In this document: piece by piece, positions 35,601 to 47,226 of the stretch
Layout of the letters: every line of letters starts with the position of its first letter
Position numbering within the stretch: the first letter of the stretch is position 1
Assembly: GCF_010389155.1 (NCBI RefSeq)
Contig: NC_057767.1
Coordinates: 38,911,688 to 38,975,687, forward strand
DNA: 64,000 nt
Reading direction: 5' to 3'
DNA from: Erigeron canadensis
Lineage: Eukaryota; Streptophyta; Magnoliopsida; Asterales; Asteraceae
Notes under the pieces: generated by a model
What the model was told of the DNA's origin: nothing
The model's database searches: none
What the model saw: only the letters and a program-made list of their open reading frames with translations
Made by a program: the position numbers and the translations under genes

Positions 35601-36716
35601 AACAACAAATCCAAGTCAAAATAATTGTTAATTGAGATAAAATTTGGGGATTCAAAAATATTATGTTATGTAAAATTTACATTAGTTTATAATAGAGATT
35701 TTTGAAAGTTCTTTGTTACTATCAACTCTCAAGAGTATGCTTTTGGATGAGAGCAGTAAATCTTTAAGTTCTCTAACATGACTAGTTATGTTAGGAAGAT
35801 CTCAAATCAAGATTCAAATCCAAGGGTTGAGATGTTGTTAACTTGACCCCTCAAGTTAAAAACAACGTTGAGGGGATCCTCTCCCGTAAATATTATGCAT
35901 TTATAATATATATAGAAGATTATCTTTTAGGTTTTTTTGATTATTGAATTTGCATGTTTGGACTATTACACAAATGGAATGTGTGTCCATTGGAGAAGAT
36001 TAAATTATATCGGAATGTGTTCAACCATACATGTATTTTCATTATTACAATATTCTACTTTTGAAACATGCTAGCCATATATTGTACGTACGTACAATTA
36101 CAATCCGGCAGGTTCTTGAAGCCGATAAAACCATTTGTATGATCATACTAATGTATCTGATCACATATTTAATTAAGGTTAATAATTACCTGCAAGAGGA
36201 GGGCAGAGACGGCCACTTGGATTCATCTCTCAATGAAAGAGGAAGGAAGTGAAGGAAGAAGTAATCGCTCCAATCCAACTTGGCCCCTTTCTCGACTCCA
36301 AGACGGCTTCCATACCCTTCATACGTGGCCGGGGAGTTTGCGTACTCTTGTTTCACATCTAACGGGAGATGAAAGAAGTCGCGCCAGACGCTACGTGTTG
36401 CCTCCATCAACCGGTGGCTGACCCCGTGGTTAATAACCTGGAAGAAGCCCCATTCGCGACAAGCCTCGGAGATTAGATCCATGGTGTTTTTGCGCAAGGT
36501 TGGGTCGTCGGCGTAGAGGTTGGCTAGATTTATGACAGGGATATCGGGTTGGTGGCTCGATTCATGATGATGAACTAGCAGCGAGCAGGTGGTGGATGGG
36601 CGATCTTTGATGGGTTTCACATAACACTCAGGAATAGCGTTTATTCCGCTATCCGAGAGTGACTGTACTCTCACGATTGGTTCCGGCCATGTTGTTTGCA
36701 AGGTGCTAATTACCAT
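32649..36716 (-). CDS. JOX: Jasmonate-induced oxygenase (2-oxoglutarate/Fe(II) dioxygenase)
   Basis: JOX/JAO enzymes hydroxylate jasmonic acid to 12-OH-JA and so damp jasmonate signalling in the cytosol (family knowledge). Exons on the minus strand are 36190-36716, 33011-33347 and 32649-32903. They join in frame to 372 residues. Family signatures are WPEPIVRVQSLSDSGINAIP near the N-terminus, ACREWGFFQVINHGV, YEGYGSRLGVEKGAKLDWSD and LRVNLYPKCPQPDL. Iron ligands are His243 and Asp245 (SPHSDPGG) and His300 (SVEHR). The 2-oxoglutarate motif is Arg310-x-Ser312. No key residue is missing, so it looks functional. The first intron, 2.8 kb, carries a Helitron and a MITE. The WPEPIVRVQ start and DWSDYFF set it apart from flavonoid oxygenases. 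Which JOX member is uncertain. Confidence 0.92.
34135..34451 (-). mobile_element. Short Helitron in the JOX intron
   Basis: On the minus strand it starts TCTAATAAAACAAACTAACC after A. It ends with a weak ATTGTGCGGGC stem region and CTAG before T. The GGT/GGC-rich (plus-strand) part matches 56085-56392, and inverted 14077-14405. Confidence 0.8.
35760..35886. mobile_element. MITE (GGATTCCC family, copy 3) in the JOX intron
   Basis: In inverse orientation it repeats GGATCCCCTCAA, CTTGAGGGGTCAAGTT, GAATCTTGATTTGAGATCTTC and GTCATGTTAGAG seen in copy 1. Confidence 0.6.
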
Positions 36717-36854
36717 TTTTTTTTTATCTTATATGCTAGCTAGATATATATGGTTTGCTTTTGTTTAGAGATTATATATATAATTATAGGATAGGACTAG
36801 TTGATATATACGAGGGAGGTGTCACTTGTCAGTGAACAATTATATATATATATA

Positions 36855-37050
36855 AGGGGAAAATGTGTATTAGGTTGTCCCCCATCTAAGCTTAGATGAG
36901 AACACCTTATATTTTATTTTTTTAATCATAAAAATCATGGGACTCATGGTTTTATTTAAATTACAAACAAATATTAAAATATTTGAATGCAAGGAGTTCC
37001 CTATCTAAGCTTTTAAATGAGGAACAATCCCATATTCACTTTTCCCTCTA
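36855..37050. mobile_element. MITE, about 195 bp (CTAAGCTTAG family)
   Basis: Ends AGGGGAAAATGTGTATTAGG and, inverted, AGGGAAAAGTGAATATGGG, each followed inward by CATCTAAGCTT-type sequence. Flanked by TA-rich DNA. Related copies lie at 46389-46567, 57160-57490 and 61040-61200. Confidence 0.75.
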
Positions 37051-38796
37051 TATAACTCGTCCATGTAACATCCCTTAATATTTTGTCAAATCGTACCCCG
37101 TCCAATCTTTTTATTAAGGGTTATTTATTGGTTTTTTGCTCACTCTTTTTCCTTTTGGGTTCTCAAACAATATATTGCAACTTTTTTATGGTTAATTATA
37201 TCCCATAATGTTATGTACCCTTAATTATTTGGTTTTTACACGCTTTCATTTGACTTTTTTCTTTGCGCATATTAAATTTGTGTTCGATATATAAACTTTT
37301 TGATGCGTTTTGCAGTATTGCTTTAAATAAATATATATATTTCATACGGTAAAAGTTCTAAGCTAACATACATACAGCGACACAGCATAAGTAACAAAAT
37401 ATAATCACAATAATTGGCTCTCCACAACACTCAGATGGAAGCTTACGTGGTTTTGCCATTAAATAAATATATATATTTGAAACAAACTTATATATGACAT
37501 AATGATTTTTAATTAGGCGATTGAAGGTTCAATACAGGTTTTTATATGTCATGAGTAAGAATTATTCATGACATATATGATATAATCATGAACGGCTAAC
37601 GACTCGTCAACAAGTACAAGTTTATACTTATACACATCCATACTCTTTTATAAAACAAACCACCGGTTGACACTTTTTGGGAGCAACCCGGTTTCGATTC
37701 TTGTCAAAAACAAAAAAAATTAATTCGTTGAATTACCATAACACTATCTTTGTTAGGGGTTATGTGGGTGTCAATTCGGTACATGGGATCAAACGGTTCA
37801 CAACAATCGACTTTTTTTCTCAAATAATGATCCATTATACTTAATTAAATTACTCGTATTCTTTATTCACTAGCTTAAATATCTCCACTAGTTATATTAA
37901 TTATATTTTCTTACTGAGATTATTACAACATGTATACATATTCAACTCTTGTAATAACTATAAATCCATTTTCACATCAATTACTTTTACTGTATATTAA
38001 CAACCACACTCAAAACCGACCACCGTCAACACTTTGCACGAATATCCTCTAGTACTCATGAATCACTAGTCATTTTCTTTTTCACCCCATCCCATATAAA
38101 GTGACATTCATGATAATTTCTACAAACTTTGTATATCGACTTAAGATACTGACTAATATATTCATTAAAAAAAGATTTTGTTAATAACCTATATTAAATA
38201 ATACATCATAACATGCACATATTATAAAAACCTATCTAACATACTTTGTATATGTTAACCACATTACTTAATGTTATAACTAACAAAAACCTTTAAATAA
38301 AACTTATCAATGTAAGTATAGCTCTAATCTACACTTCTATATTCCTTTATCTATACTTCTTTATAAAATAAACTCCTCCTTCCCCTCCTTAATTTTAAGA
38401 AACCGAAATGACACATTTACTTTCCATCTTAATACATCATTATTTATATTTTATATACTGTAATTAAAATACCCTTAAGAAAAAATCAACATTTATCTCT
38501 TACTCACGCAGAAACACATATCAAAAACCCTAATTCAAATTATCCCTCTCCCTTTAAGTAATTAAGACTTTGAAATGACCATATTAACCCCTCAGATTAA
38601 CTAATTTACAATAACTATCACGCTGCCAACACAGCCACCGCCACCTCCACCGTCTCACATTGGCACCAGCATTGCCGTCGTTGCCATACCATCGTCACCA
38701 CCACCATTACCGTTGCATCTCGCAACCATTCGTCTATTATTTTTAATGCATTGTGTATGCTTTTTAACAACATTTTAGTAAATGTGGGGCTTTATG
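37050..38796. other. Intergenic, AT-rich, with repeat debris
   Basis: At 37660-37810 a SINE-like fragment has a B-box-like GGTTTCGATTC and TACATGGGATCAAACGGTT, shared with the 3' part of the SINE at 15168. At 38600-38715 a CCACC/CATCGTCACC-rich stretch resembles the Helitron family. No gene seen. Confidence 0.5.
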
Positions 38797-40360
38797 TAAC
38801 ACCCGTGACTTTTGACCGATTGACTTTACGTGTAAATTGACTAACAATTTAGCTAAGTAATGTAATTTGAGTCATTTTATGATTTAATGAAGGGTGATTT
38901 GTTAGTCGAGACTAATTAACCATGCTACTTGACTCAACGGTATTAGACGACATTTAATTAAGATGGAATGTGAAACGGCTACCCATGGGTTGACCCATGA
39001 CCCACAAGACTAAACCCAACCCTATCCTTTTCCTTCTTCCACCTACCACTCATCCATTCATTCAATTTCTTTTCTACTTCTCTCTCTAAAAGTGCAAGAA
39101 ACACACAAACACACCTCTCTTTCTCTCTCTATAGTCTTGCAAGATTTATTGTTGTTAACATCATCAAATCATCATCTAAACACCATATCAAAACTTGGGT
39201 AGTCAAAGGTGCAAGAAAACTCTTCAAACAGATCAATTTCGGATTTGAGCATCTGTGGAAGCTTTTGGTAAGTTAAACTTGTCTCAAAATCATCATTTTA
39301 TGTTTGTAATCATGTTTCTAAAAAAAACCCATGAGTTTCTTGGTCAATTTCGGGTCAAAAACGAATTAGGGTTTCAATTAGGGTTTTGAAATGGGTCAAA
39401 ATAGATTTATGCAATGATTTGATGTTATGGATTAAAATTAGGATGTGGGTCATGTTTAATGATGTTAAAATATGTTGATTTATGCATAAAAATGAGTCTT
39501 GAGCATTCCCAAATTGATTTGTATGTTTAAAATTGTGTTTGGAAGGTGTTTGGGTCGTGTTTGAACTGATCTGGGCTTAATCGCGCCGTGAGTGGGCTTC
39601 CTCGTGTCGTGAAGGGTTGAAACTTGATCAAATGTGTGTCACAGAGGTTTGACTTGCTCCGTGAGAGCCTGGGGCCGCGCCGTGAGGCACCTGTGCTTCT
39701 CGCACCACGATTCTTGCTTCCCATGCCGCGATTCTTGCTTCTCACGCTGCGATTTTTGTCAGTTTTCGTGTCAGTTTCCAAACGTCAATAACTTTTGAAC
39801 TGTAAGTCGATTTTAGACATATGACCTATCGTTGGAATTGTAAGAGAGTATAATTTCTCATGGTATCATCCATTTGGGCTGAATCCTTGTTCATTTCTAA
39901 AAATGTTGGGTTAAAGTGTCTTTGTTCTTACTCGGGAAGTCGTTGGGGCGTTTCTAGGTTTGTGGCTTGACAACTAACTAGACCTTATTGCCTAGGGTAT
40001 TAGAGTTGAATTTGATTGTATTGTGATATACATTGATAGTTTGTGGACACGTGGCTATTGTATTGTGATATACTCGATATTAATTTGTCATTTCGCTTGG
40101 AAAGCAAAGTGATTTCCGTAGCTCCCTACTCAAGTGAGATTTGGGCTGAAATGTGTACATATACTTGATTCATTAATTGATTGATTGATTGATTGATTGA
40201 TTGATGGTTTAACTTATTGATTAATTGATTATGCACTCCGTTTCGTTATATGATATGATAAGGATAGTTGTACATACATGGAAGATGATGATGCCTTTAA
40301 GGTGTTATAGATGTGGTGAGAAAGCTGTGGGTGACCCTATATATAAGAATCTATGATTCC

Positions 40361-41730
40361 TGATGTGACTAATTTATACCCATTACCCACATCGTTATTG
40401 GCCATTTTAATATATGTTTTTAGTCGTTTTTATATTTGGCGTGTTTATGGTGTTTGTTAGTGTTTACAGGTTCTAAACAAGTTACGTGTCCATTTGGTAC
40501 ATTTTCGGGTAATTATTGGCCAGGAAATACGTTATATTGATGAGAGTTGATTTGAGTGGACGAGACGGCATAGCTTAACAAGTAATCGAGACCGAAAGTA
40601 GTTGGCTCTGTACAAGCTATGACTGCGCCGCAGTAGGAATGCATGTAGCCCACTGCGCTGCAGCCAAAATCCCTAGAAAGAAATGAAGACTGCCCCACTG
40701 CGCCGCGGTGGGGGTCGTAGGTGAATGACTACGCCGCAGTCTTGAAAGGAGGAAAAGAAGCCGTGGATTCATACTGCGCCGCAGTGGTGATCACACGAAC
40801 CACTGCGCCACAGTCAACCGAAGTCAAGAACGACCAATACCTCACTGCGCCGCAGTGAGGGAAGTCTTAACCCACTGCGCCGCAGTGGGTGCACGGGGGC
40901 TGAAGGGTTGGATCGTTTTTGCATCAGATTTTGAAGGAGTATAAAGGCAGAAACCCTAGTTCGAAAATAGGTTATCCAAAATCTTTCTAGGAGCTGCTCT
41001 ATCAGGATTCTTCCTTCTTCAATCAAGTGAAACACTTAGGCGGACTCATCGAAGATATTACGGGCACCCATCTAGATCGTATCTACTTTTTGTCTAGATC
41101 GTATCTACTTTTTGTCTATAAGTAATTATCACTAGTTCATGGTATGATAGTGAATATCATTTTAAGAAAAGATTAATTTTGTCAACGTGATTGATATCGG
41201 TTGGTGGTACCGCGTTATTGTCACATAGGTTCAATTGATAATTTGATAGTCAATAAAACTGATTGTTAGAAGAATTGTCTTGGTTTTGGTGGTACCGGCT
41301 TGGGTAATTCGACTAGTAGTTAGGTGATTCGATAATTTGTTCACGGTTGGTGGTACCACGTGAGTAGCTTAATCTTGTCACGATTATCTTTTAAACTCTA
41401 GAGAATTTGTTCTTCATCAAATGCAATCACATTTGAAGTCAAGGGAAGTCAAGGTGGATGACTTTTAATTATACTGTCTGAACTGTTCTTTTAAATTTAT
41501 GCAAACATTTTGCAAAACCAATTTATTTAATTGTCAAAAAGGAATTTCGAAGCAACACCCGTTTTCCAAACCATTTTACAAGCAACTAATCATTTCACAG
41601 TCCCTGAGAACGAATTCAGACTTACCTCTTAACTATATTACAAACGATCGGGTCCACTGCCCGTGAGTGCGTAGTAGTGAGTTTTTGGGTAGTTTTAGTT
41701 TATAAATTTAAAGCTCGATTTTGCACATCA
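40361..41730. mobile_element. 1370-bp solo LTR nested in the larger LTR
   Basis: Termini TGATGTG and CACATCA are perfect inverses. It is flanked by ATTCC at 40356-40360 and 41731-41735. The second internal copy of the host repeat at about 41989 shows the uninterrupted site (CTATGATTCCTTG). A TATA-like AGTATAAAGG lies near 40938. No internal domains remain, so recombination between LTRs likely removed them. Confidence 0.9.
40620..40885. repeat. Eight spaced ACTGCGCCGCAGT palindromes
   Basis: Copies or one- to two-base variants occur near 40621, 40652, 40694, 40728, 40770, 40801, 40844 and 40873, about 30-45 bp apart, inside the solo LTR. Spacers differ in sequence. Each copy is a near-perfect palindrome. 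Confidence 0.92.
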
Positions 41731-42965
41731 ATTCCTTAAATGTAAAGTTGTATAAAATGTATGTGCATTATGATTTGATTGAGTTGTTGGATATTGGACT
41801 TGTGATTGAATTGGATGACATGTCTTGTTGGGACATTGATTGATTTATGGATTGATTGAATATGCATTCAGTAATGATTATACATTGCGATTAGGATAGT
41901 AGTGCATACATGGAAGACGATAATGCCTTCAAAGAGTATAGATGTGGTGGGAAGGCTGTGGGTGACCTTATATATAAGCATCTATGATTCCTTGTATGTA
42001 GAGTCGTATGAAGTGTATGTACATGATGGATTGTTGAGTTGATGGACATGATGACAAATGAACAGGTACTTACGTAGTTGATGACATTAAACGGGTACTA
42101 TACGTACCTGATGACATTATACGGGTACTATACGTACTTGATGACATTTGGATGACATGAGAACTATTGAGGGACATTGATGAACTTGTTTGATATTATA
42201 GAACTTGCATGATACTTATTGTTATCATCATTACTTGTTCTTGTTTATTAGGCTTTTTCTAACTACCTTGAGTAGCTCATTTTGTGAATACATGTGTGGT
42301 GGACATTGTGAGTCATTAATGGACATTTTTGATATGTTGAGGGACATTGATGGACATGAAAGGCATGATGACATATAAACAGGTGCGCTAAGTACTCGAT
42401 AACATTTGGATAACATGAGAACATTTGTGAGACATGGATGGATATGTTTGACGTCTTAGAACTTGTTTAATACTTATTGTTATCGATATTATTTGTTCTA
42501 GCTCATTGTATGTATTCTAGATATTTTATAGTTTGTTTAATGGATATGTGTGTGATTAGGTTGTGCGACGAGCCAACCTAAATTGAGTATTTGTTCCCTT
42601 TTAAGGACTAACTGTAAGTGTATTACTTGCTCACTCTCCTTGTTCATATTGTGAGTGGCATTGGCATTAGATCCTTTTCATTCTTTCCTACGAACTCACC
42701 AACCTAATGTTGACCTTGTTTAGTATACTTTTCAGGTAATCTTGTGAATCCAAGACGTGATGGTTGATTGATGCTTGTGCTAGGACTTAGGCTTGGACTT
42801 ACATGGATTCAGGATTCATTCGCCCTACTTTATGCATTTTGTACTTGATTATTGATGTTGGATTCTCCAAATCCCTTTTTTCCCCATATAGTTCATGTTC
42901 TACGATAACCCATGCATACGCTATATCTTTTCGGTAATATTTCTAGCCTAGCTCGGGGTGTTATA

Positions 42966-44187
42966 GAATGGTGGCCCATGCTTTATTGTAGAGAATTAGA
43001 CGGTTCGACCTAGACTACGGCTTAAGTTAAAACTATTCAAATAGCATGCATGATTAGAAATTTTGTGTATAACGTGAATTGTTTGAACTTTGATGGTGCA
43101 CTTTAGGAGTTCGTAGTCAGGATCATTTCTGACAACAATATGAGTACGATTGGACAACGTGTTGTTTTGTGACGTGTGCAAATTGGACAATGTGTTATAT
43201 TGTGGCAAGTACAAAGTGATGAATGTGTAATGAGTACGATGTGGTCAACGTATACAGTGATGTGAACTTGATTGTGATTGTGATGGATTATTGTTGTTGA
43301 TTGGTTGAAGATAGTTTAACGAATTAGGGCAAGATGAAGTTATGGCATTAACGTAGAATAACATTATGGCAACCCTAAAATAGCTTGATCAACTATTTTA
43401 TGGTCACCCGGTGTTATATGCAAGTTAATGACATCACGGATTGCACATGCTTGGCTTAGGGTATAATAAGGAACCGATATGCTTAATGGGAGTTGATTGG
43501 GTGGAGGAAAAGCCGCTGGTATCACCCGTATACAAACCAAATCAATAACTAGAGGGAATATAGGATTCAGATTATACTTTAAACCACTTGTTTTAGTTGC
43601 TTGTTTGTATGATGTGTTGAATGTCGGTACTTGGTTATGATAATGGGCAATTGTTATGATTTGGCATGAGAAAATGATAGATAACGGTTACTTGAGAATT
43701 TTGATATATTTGGCCTTAGTATTAAGATATGAAACATGTATAACGTGTCGGTATGAGGACATTAACATGTGAGAACTTTGAGATTAACCTCCGGGTCATA
43801 AACTTTAAGGCTGTTACTATGGTGAATACATTTAACCGTACCAGTATGTGTTGCCAAGGATTTATGGCGAGAAGCGGAGTGTTGTGCAAGACGACAAACC
43901 AAAGGAAAGAGGTTGTTTTGCGGCGAGTACTACTGAAGTCTGCAACGACCAAATGTAGCGGTTGGTGCATTTCTTCTTAACGATCGTTATGACGCGAGGT
44001 TATTTGATTTCAGGACTGATTATAGCCTCATTCCCTTTTTGCTTTATCTGATTGATTGACAATCATCCATATCCCTAAGATAGAATCTCGATCCTTAAAT
44101 GGGTAGTGGTGTGTTTAATAGGTTTGGTCAATTACTTTAAAATGGTATTTTGATCTTAAACGACGTTGATTTTTTTTCATTTACCTT
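42966..44187 (+). other. Decayed internal region of the Ty3 element
   Basis: Lies between LTR end and pol remnant, where a primer-binding site and gag should be. A weak candidate site follows the LTR (TGGTGGCCCATGC). No gag motif could be recognised. Confidence 0.4.
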
Positions 44188-44790
44188 ATGCCCTCCGATA
44201 TGGGGAGCCTTGTGATTAGTGTGAGTACGGTTTGGATAACGACGGTTAATGTGGTGACAAATTGTGGTGAGAGAGCTATTAGAATACTTTTGTCTAATGG
44301 TAAAGTACTAAGGGATCAAGGCGAAACATTTGATTCCTCTAGTTCTAAAGTCTTTAGTGCTACCGTATCAAAGGTAAAATTTAAGACCGTTCCTAATGTT
44401 CGTGACTTCCCCGATGTTTTCCCGAATGATTTGCTGGGATTACATCCGTCTAGACGACTCGACTTCCGTATTTATTTGATTCCTAACGTAGCACTCGTAG
44501 CTAAAGCTTCTTATAGGCTTGCCATAACTGAGATACAAGAGTTAGAAACGCAACTTAAAGAACTCCAAGAAAGGAGGTTTATTCGTCCTAGCCAATCGTC
44601 GTGGGGAGCTCTTATCTTGTTTGTGAAGAATAAAGATGGATCATTGAGAATGTGTATTGATTATAGGGAGTTGAAGATTTTGTAGTGTATTGTGATGCTT
44701 CGAGGCAAGGTTTGGGATGTGTACTCATGCAAAGGGGTAAAGTCATTGCCTATGCCTTTCGTCAATTGAAGGTGCATGAGAAGAATAGCA
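44188..44790 (+). pseudogene. Ty3 pol remnant: RT start fused to RNase H
   Basis: FPDVFPNDLLGLHPSRRLDF, GFIRPS-like RRFIRPSQSSWGA and [10 protein letters not shown] mark the beginning of reverse transcriptase. At about 44683 the reading jumps to [20 protein letters not shown], the RNase H region. The RT core, including its catalytic aspartates, is deleted. The remnant stops about 100 bp later. Inactive. Confidence 0.9.
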
Positions 44791-44799
44791 TTTTATTTT

Positions 44800-45013
44800 T
44801 GGAAATGTTGGAAAATATGTAATATTTTTATTTGGAACCTCTTAAAATATTTTTACATAGACTACCCTTTAACATTAATGAATAAATTACACTATCAATC
44901 TTTATCTTTTAAAATATCTCCATTAACCTTTACATCAATTATTTACATCACTCAATGTTTCATCTACCACCAACAGTCGCCCCCACCACCGCATTGCGCG
45001 AGTAACGTGCTAG
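44800..45013 (+). mobile_element. Helitron 3' end
   Basis: CCACCGCATTGCGCGAG forms a short hairpin followed by TAACGTGCTAG and T. The upstream part resembles 14230-14400. The 5' end was not located; it probably truncated the pol remnant. Confidence 0.6.
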
Positions 45014-45424
45014 TTTTAATTTATATATATTGGTCCAACTTACTTAACACTATTTTAATTTAACATTGATTTGAAGCAAAAAAGATTAATAAACAGAAAG
45101 GAAAAACTCGTCAACTGTTACTCTTTTTCAAATTTACAGCATACAATTTTCCTTTTGCAATACTTCGTTCCTTTATCACCAATAACTTCACAATTTAATA
45201 AAACGAGTATCACGTGCAGTATTGAAGAAATCTTATAGTAATAAATATGAAATATTCAATGTTTAAAGAAACTTCTCTAGGTGTGAATGGCAATATTAGC
45301 AATAAAAGTATGGAAGGTTTCTTGTCCATGCTTTTCCAAGTGGAAACGACCGATTCGTGAGTATACAATTACGTACAATTTACAAATTAGACCGAAACAT
45401 ATTTATTTTATATTTTTGAAGGAA

Positions 45425-45426
45425 TT

Positions 45427-45474
<48 letters not shown>

Positions 45475-45480
45475 ATTTAT
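45425..45480. repeat. (TA)n microsatellite
   Basis: TA run of about 20 units at the left border of a foldback element. Confidence 0.93.
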
Positions 45481-45852
45481 ATACTTTTCTTATTTTGAAA
45501 ACCATTTCATTTTTGTAAGAACAATGAAAATTCTCAAATTATGTATTGGATCATATGTTTTTTTGGGTCATTCACATGTGAAATGATATAAAAGAGTATG
45601 TTGTAAAAGAAACCTTTTTAAAAAACCTTCAAAATAGCATTTTTGTGAACCTGTGAATGAATATGTTCCCGTTTTCGTTCACGTGTTAACAAATGGGTAT
45701 ATATAAGGTTTTGAAAAATAACTTTCTTCTACAACATGTATTTTTATAACGTTTCACATGTGAATGAACAAAAAAAACATGTGATCTAATACATAATTTA
45801 AGAGTTCTCAAGGTTCTTAAAAAAATGGGTTCTCAAAATAAGGCTCCCATAC
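45481..45852. mobile_element. Foldback MITE, about 370 bp (family F2)
   Basis: Arms run from CTTATTTTGAAAACCATTTC to the centre and back, sharing AAATTATGTATTGGATCATA, CATTCACATGTGAAA and their inverses. A related copy is at 61228-61570. Confidence 0.82.
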
Positions 45853-45876
45853 ATACATATATATATATATATATAT

Positions 45877-46355
45877 GGTAAAGTTATTTTCAGAACCTTT
45901 TTTTTTCCGAGAACCTTTGAGAACTTTTTAAATCAAGCCTAACCGATGATTATTCTTTACATGAAAATTGTTTTTTGATTGTTTTCTGAATAACTTATGT
46001 GTAATTTTGAAGTTTATAATTGTGTGGAGCATAGATTATCATCTGTTATACAATTATGTAGAGATTTGGATTATTGATCACATGTGCACGAATATTGCTA
46101 TGATCACATGTATGCAAGTCGATCACATGTAATCATAGCAATATTCGTGCACATGTGATCAAGAATCCAAATCTCCACATAATTGTATAACGGATGATAA
46201 TCCATGCCTCTACACAATTATAAATTCAAAATCACACATAAGTTATTCAGAAAACAATCAAAAAAATTTTTTCATATAAAGAATAATCATCGGCTGGGAT
46301 TGATTGGAAAAGTTCTCAAAAGTTTTCGCAAAACAAAGGTTCTCAAAATAACTTT

Positions 46356-46360
<5 letters not shown>
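45877..46360. mobile_element. Foldback MITE, 484 bp, near-perfect palindrome (family F3)
   Basis: Each arm is about 230 bp, with only scattered mismatches. Centre is near ACATGTATGCAAGTCG at 46106. Motifs GATCACATGTGCACGAATAT and CCGATGATTATTCTTTA appear in both arms. TA-rich flanks. Confidence 0.92.
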
Positions 46361-46388
<28 letters not shown>

Positions 46389-46392
<4 letters not shown>

Positions 46393-46564
46393 GGGGGCAT
46401 GATAATATAAGGTTGTTGGGTATCTAAGCTTAGTTATGGAACACTCACATATTTTTTTTTAAACCATAAAATTCATGGGGTCCAATCATTTATTTATTAA
46501 ACAAGAAATAATAAAATATTAGTATGTGAGGTGTGGGTGTCGGACAGCCTTGTATTCCCTATTC

Positions 46565-46567
<3 letters not shown>
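46389..46567. mobile_element. MITE (CTAAGCTTAG family)
   Basis: AATATAAGGTTGTTGGGTAT, CTAAGCTTAG, then an inverse end GACAGCCTTGTATTCCCTA. Between two TA runs. Confidence 0.75.

Positions 46568-46613
<46 letters not shown>
46568..46613. repeat. (TA)n microsatellite
   Basis: TA run of about 22 units. Confidence 0.95.
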
Positions 46614-46614
<1 letters not shown>

Positions 46615-47226
46615 GCATATGCATTAAATCTATATTTATCTTTTTATGTACAACAACTAAACATGATTAATTAAAATTTACTATTAGAAATTATACATAG
46701 TTTGAATTCGTTTGAAAAATAAAACTATATGGAAATTGAATTAATGCAATAAATATGGTTATGTATAACCTTACCTAGATTTTAGACCCGTGTCCAACAT
46801 TGGATACGGATTTACGATATTAACAATATTAGATCTTCATATATTTAATTCATAAGTATAATTTTGAAGATATACGATTATAAGTCTTATACTTTGCAAG
46901 TTGTAGTTCAATAATCACAAGTTCGTCACTGTCATTATTAGTTGAGACATCTTGATGGAATTGTTTGTCGTAGTCATTTCACAAGGCACATGCTATTATA
47001 ATTTCTCTATTATAGAATTTTTTTAAACCATTTGTACTCATAATGTGATATTATTATTAAAGATAATTAAGAATTAAAATATAAACAAATGTGATCATGT
47101 ACTTGACATTCAAGTATATGTATTTGATCTTGATGCAAACCCATAACACGATAGGTTTATTTTCAATCACATGTCCTATGATAATTAGATAACAGTTAGG
47201 ATTGTTTTCATATTCTTTGATAACAA

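Larger units (their letters stand above)
38797..42965 (+). mobile_element. Long terminal repeat of a Ty3 chromovirus-type retrotransposon
   Basis: It starts TGTAACACCCGTGAC and ends CTCGGGGTGTTATA, the usual ends of long-LTR plant chromoviruses. It lies upstream of a matching pol remnant (44188-44790). Without the solo LTR inside, it is about 2.8 kb. Internal near-duplicates occur at 40250-40360 and 41890-41995, and at 42060-42240 and 42370-42500. The right-hand LTR is missing. Confidence 0.65.

Noticed and set aside
36233..36421. Plus-strand ORF
   Set aside because: Shadow of the JOX first exon on the other strand.
43722..43980. Overlapping ORFs on both strands in the Ty3 internal region
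   Set aside because: No gag, zinc-knuckle or protease motif could be seen.
45287..45586. 99-codon ORF with Ile-Tyr run
   Set aside because: The run is a translated TA microsatellite and the rest is foldback element.
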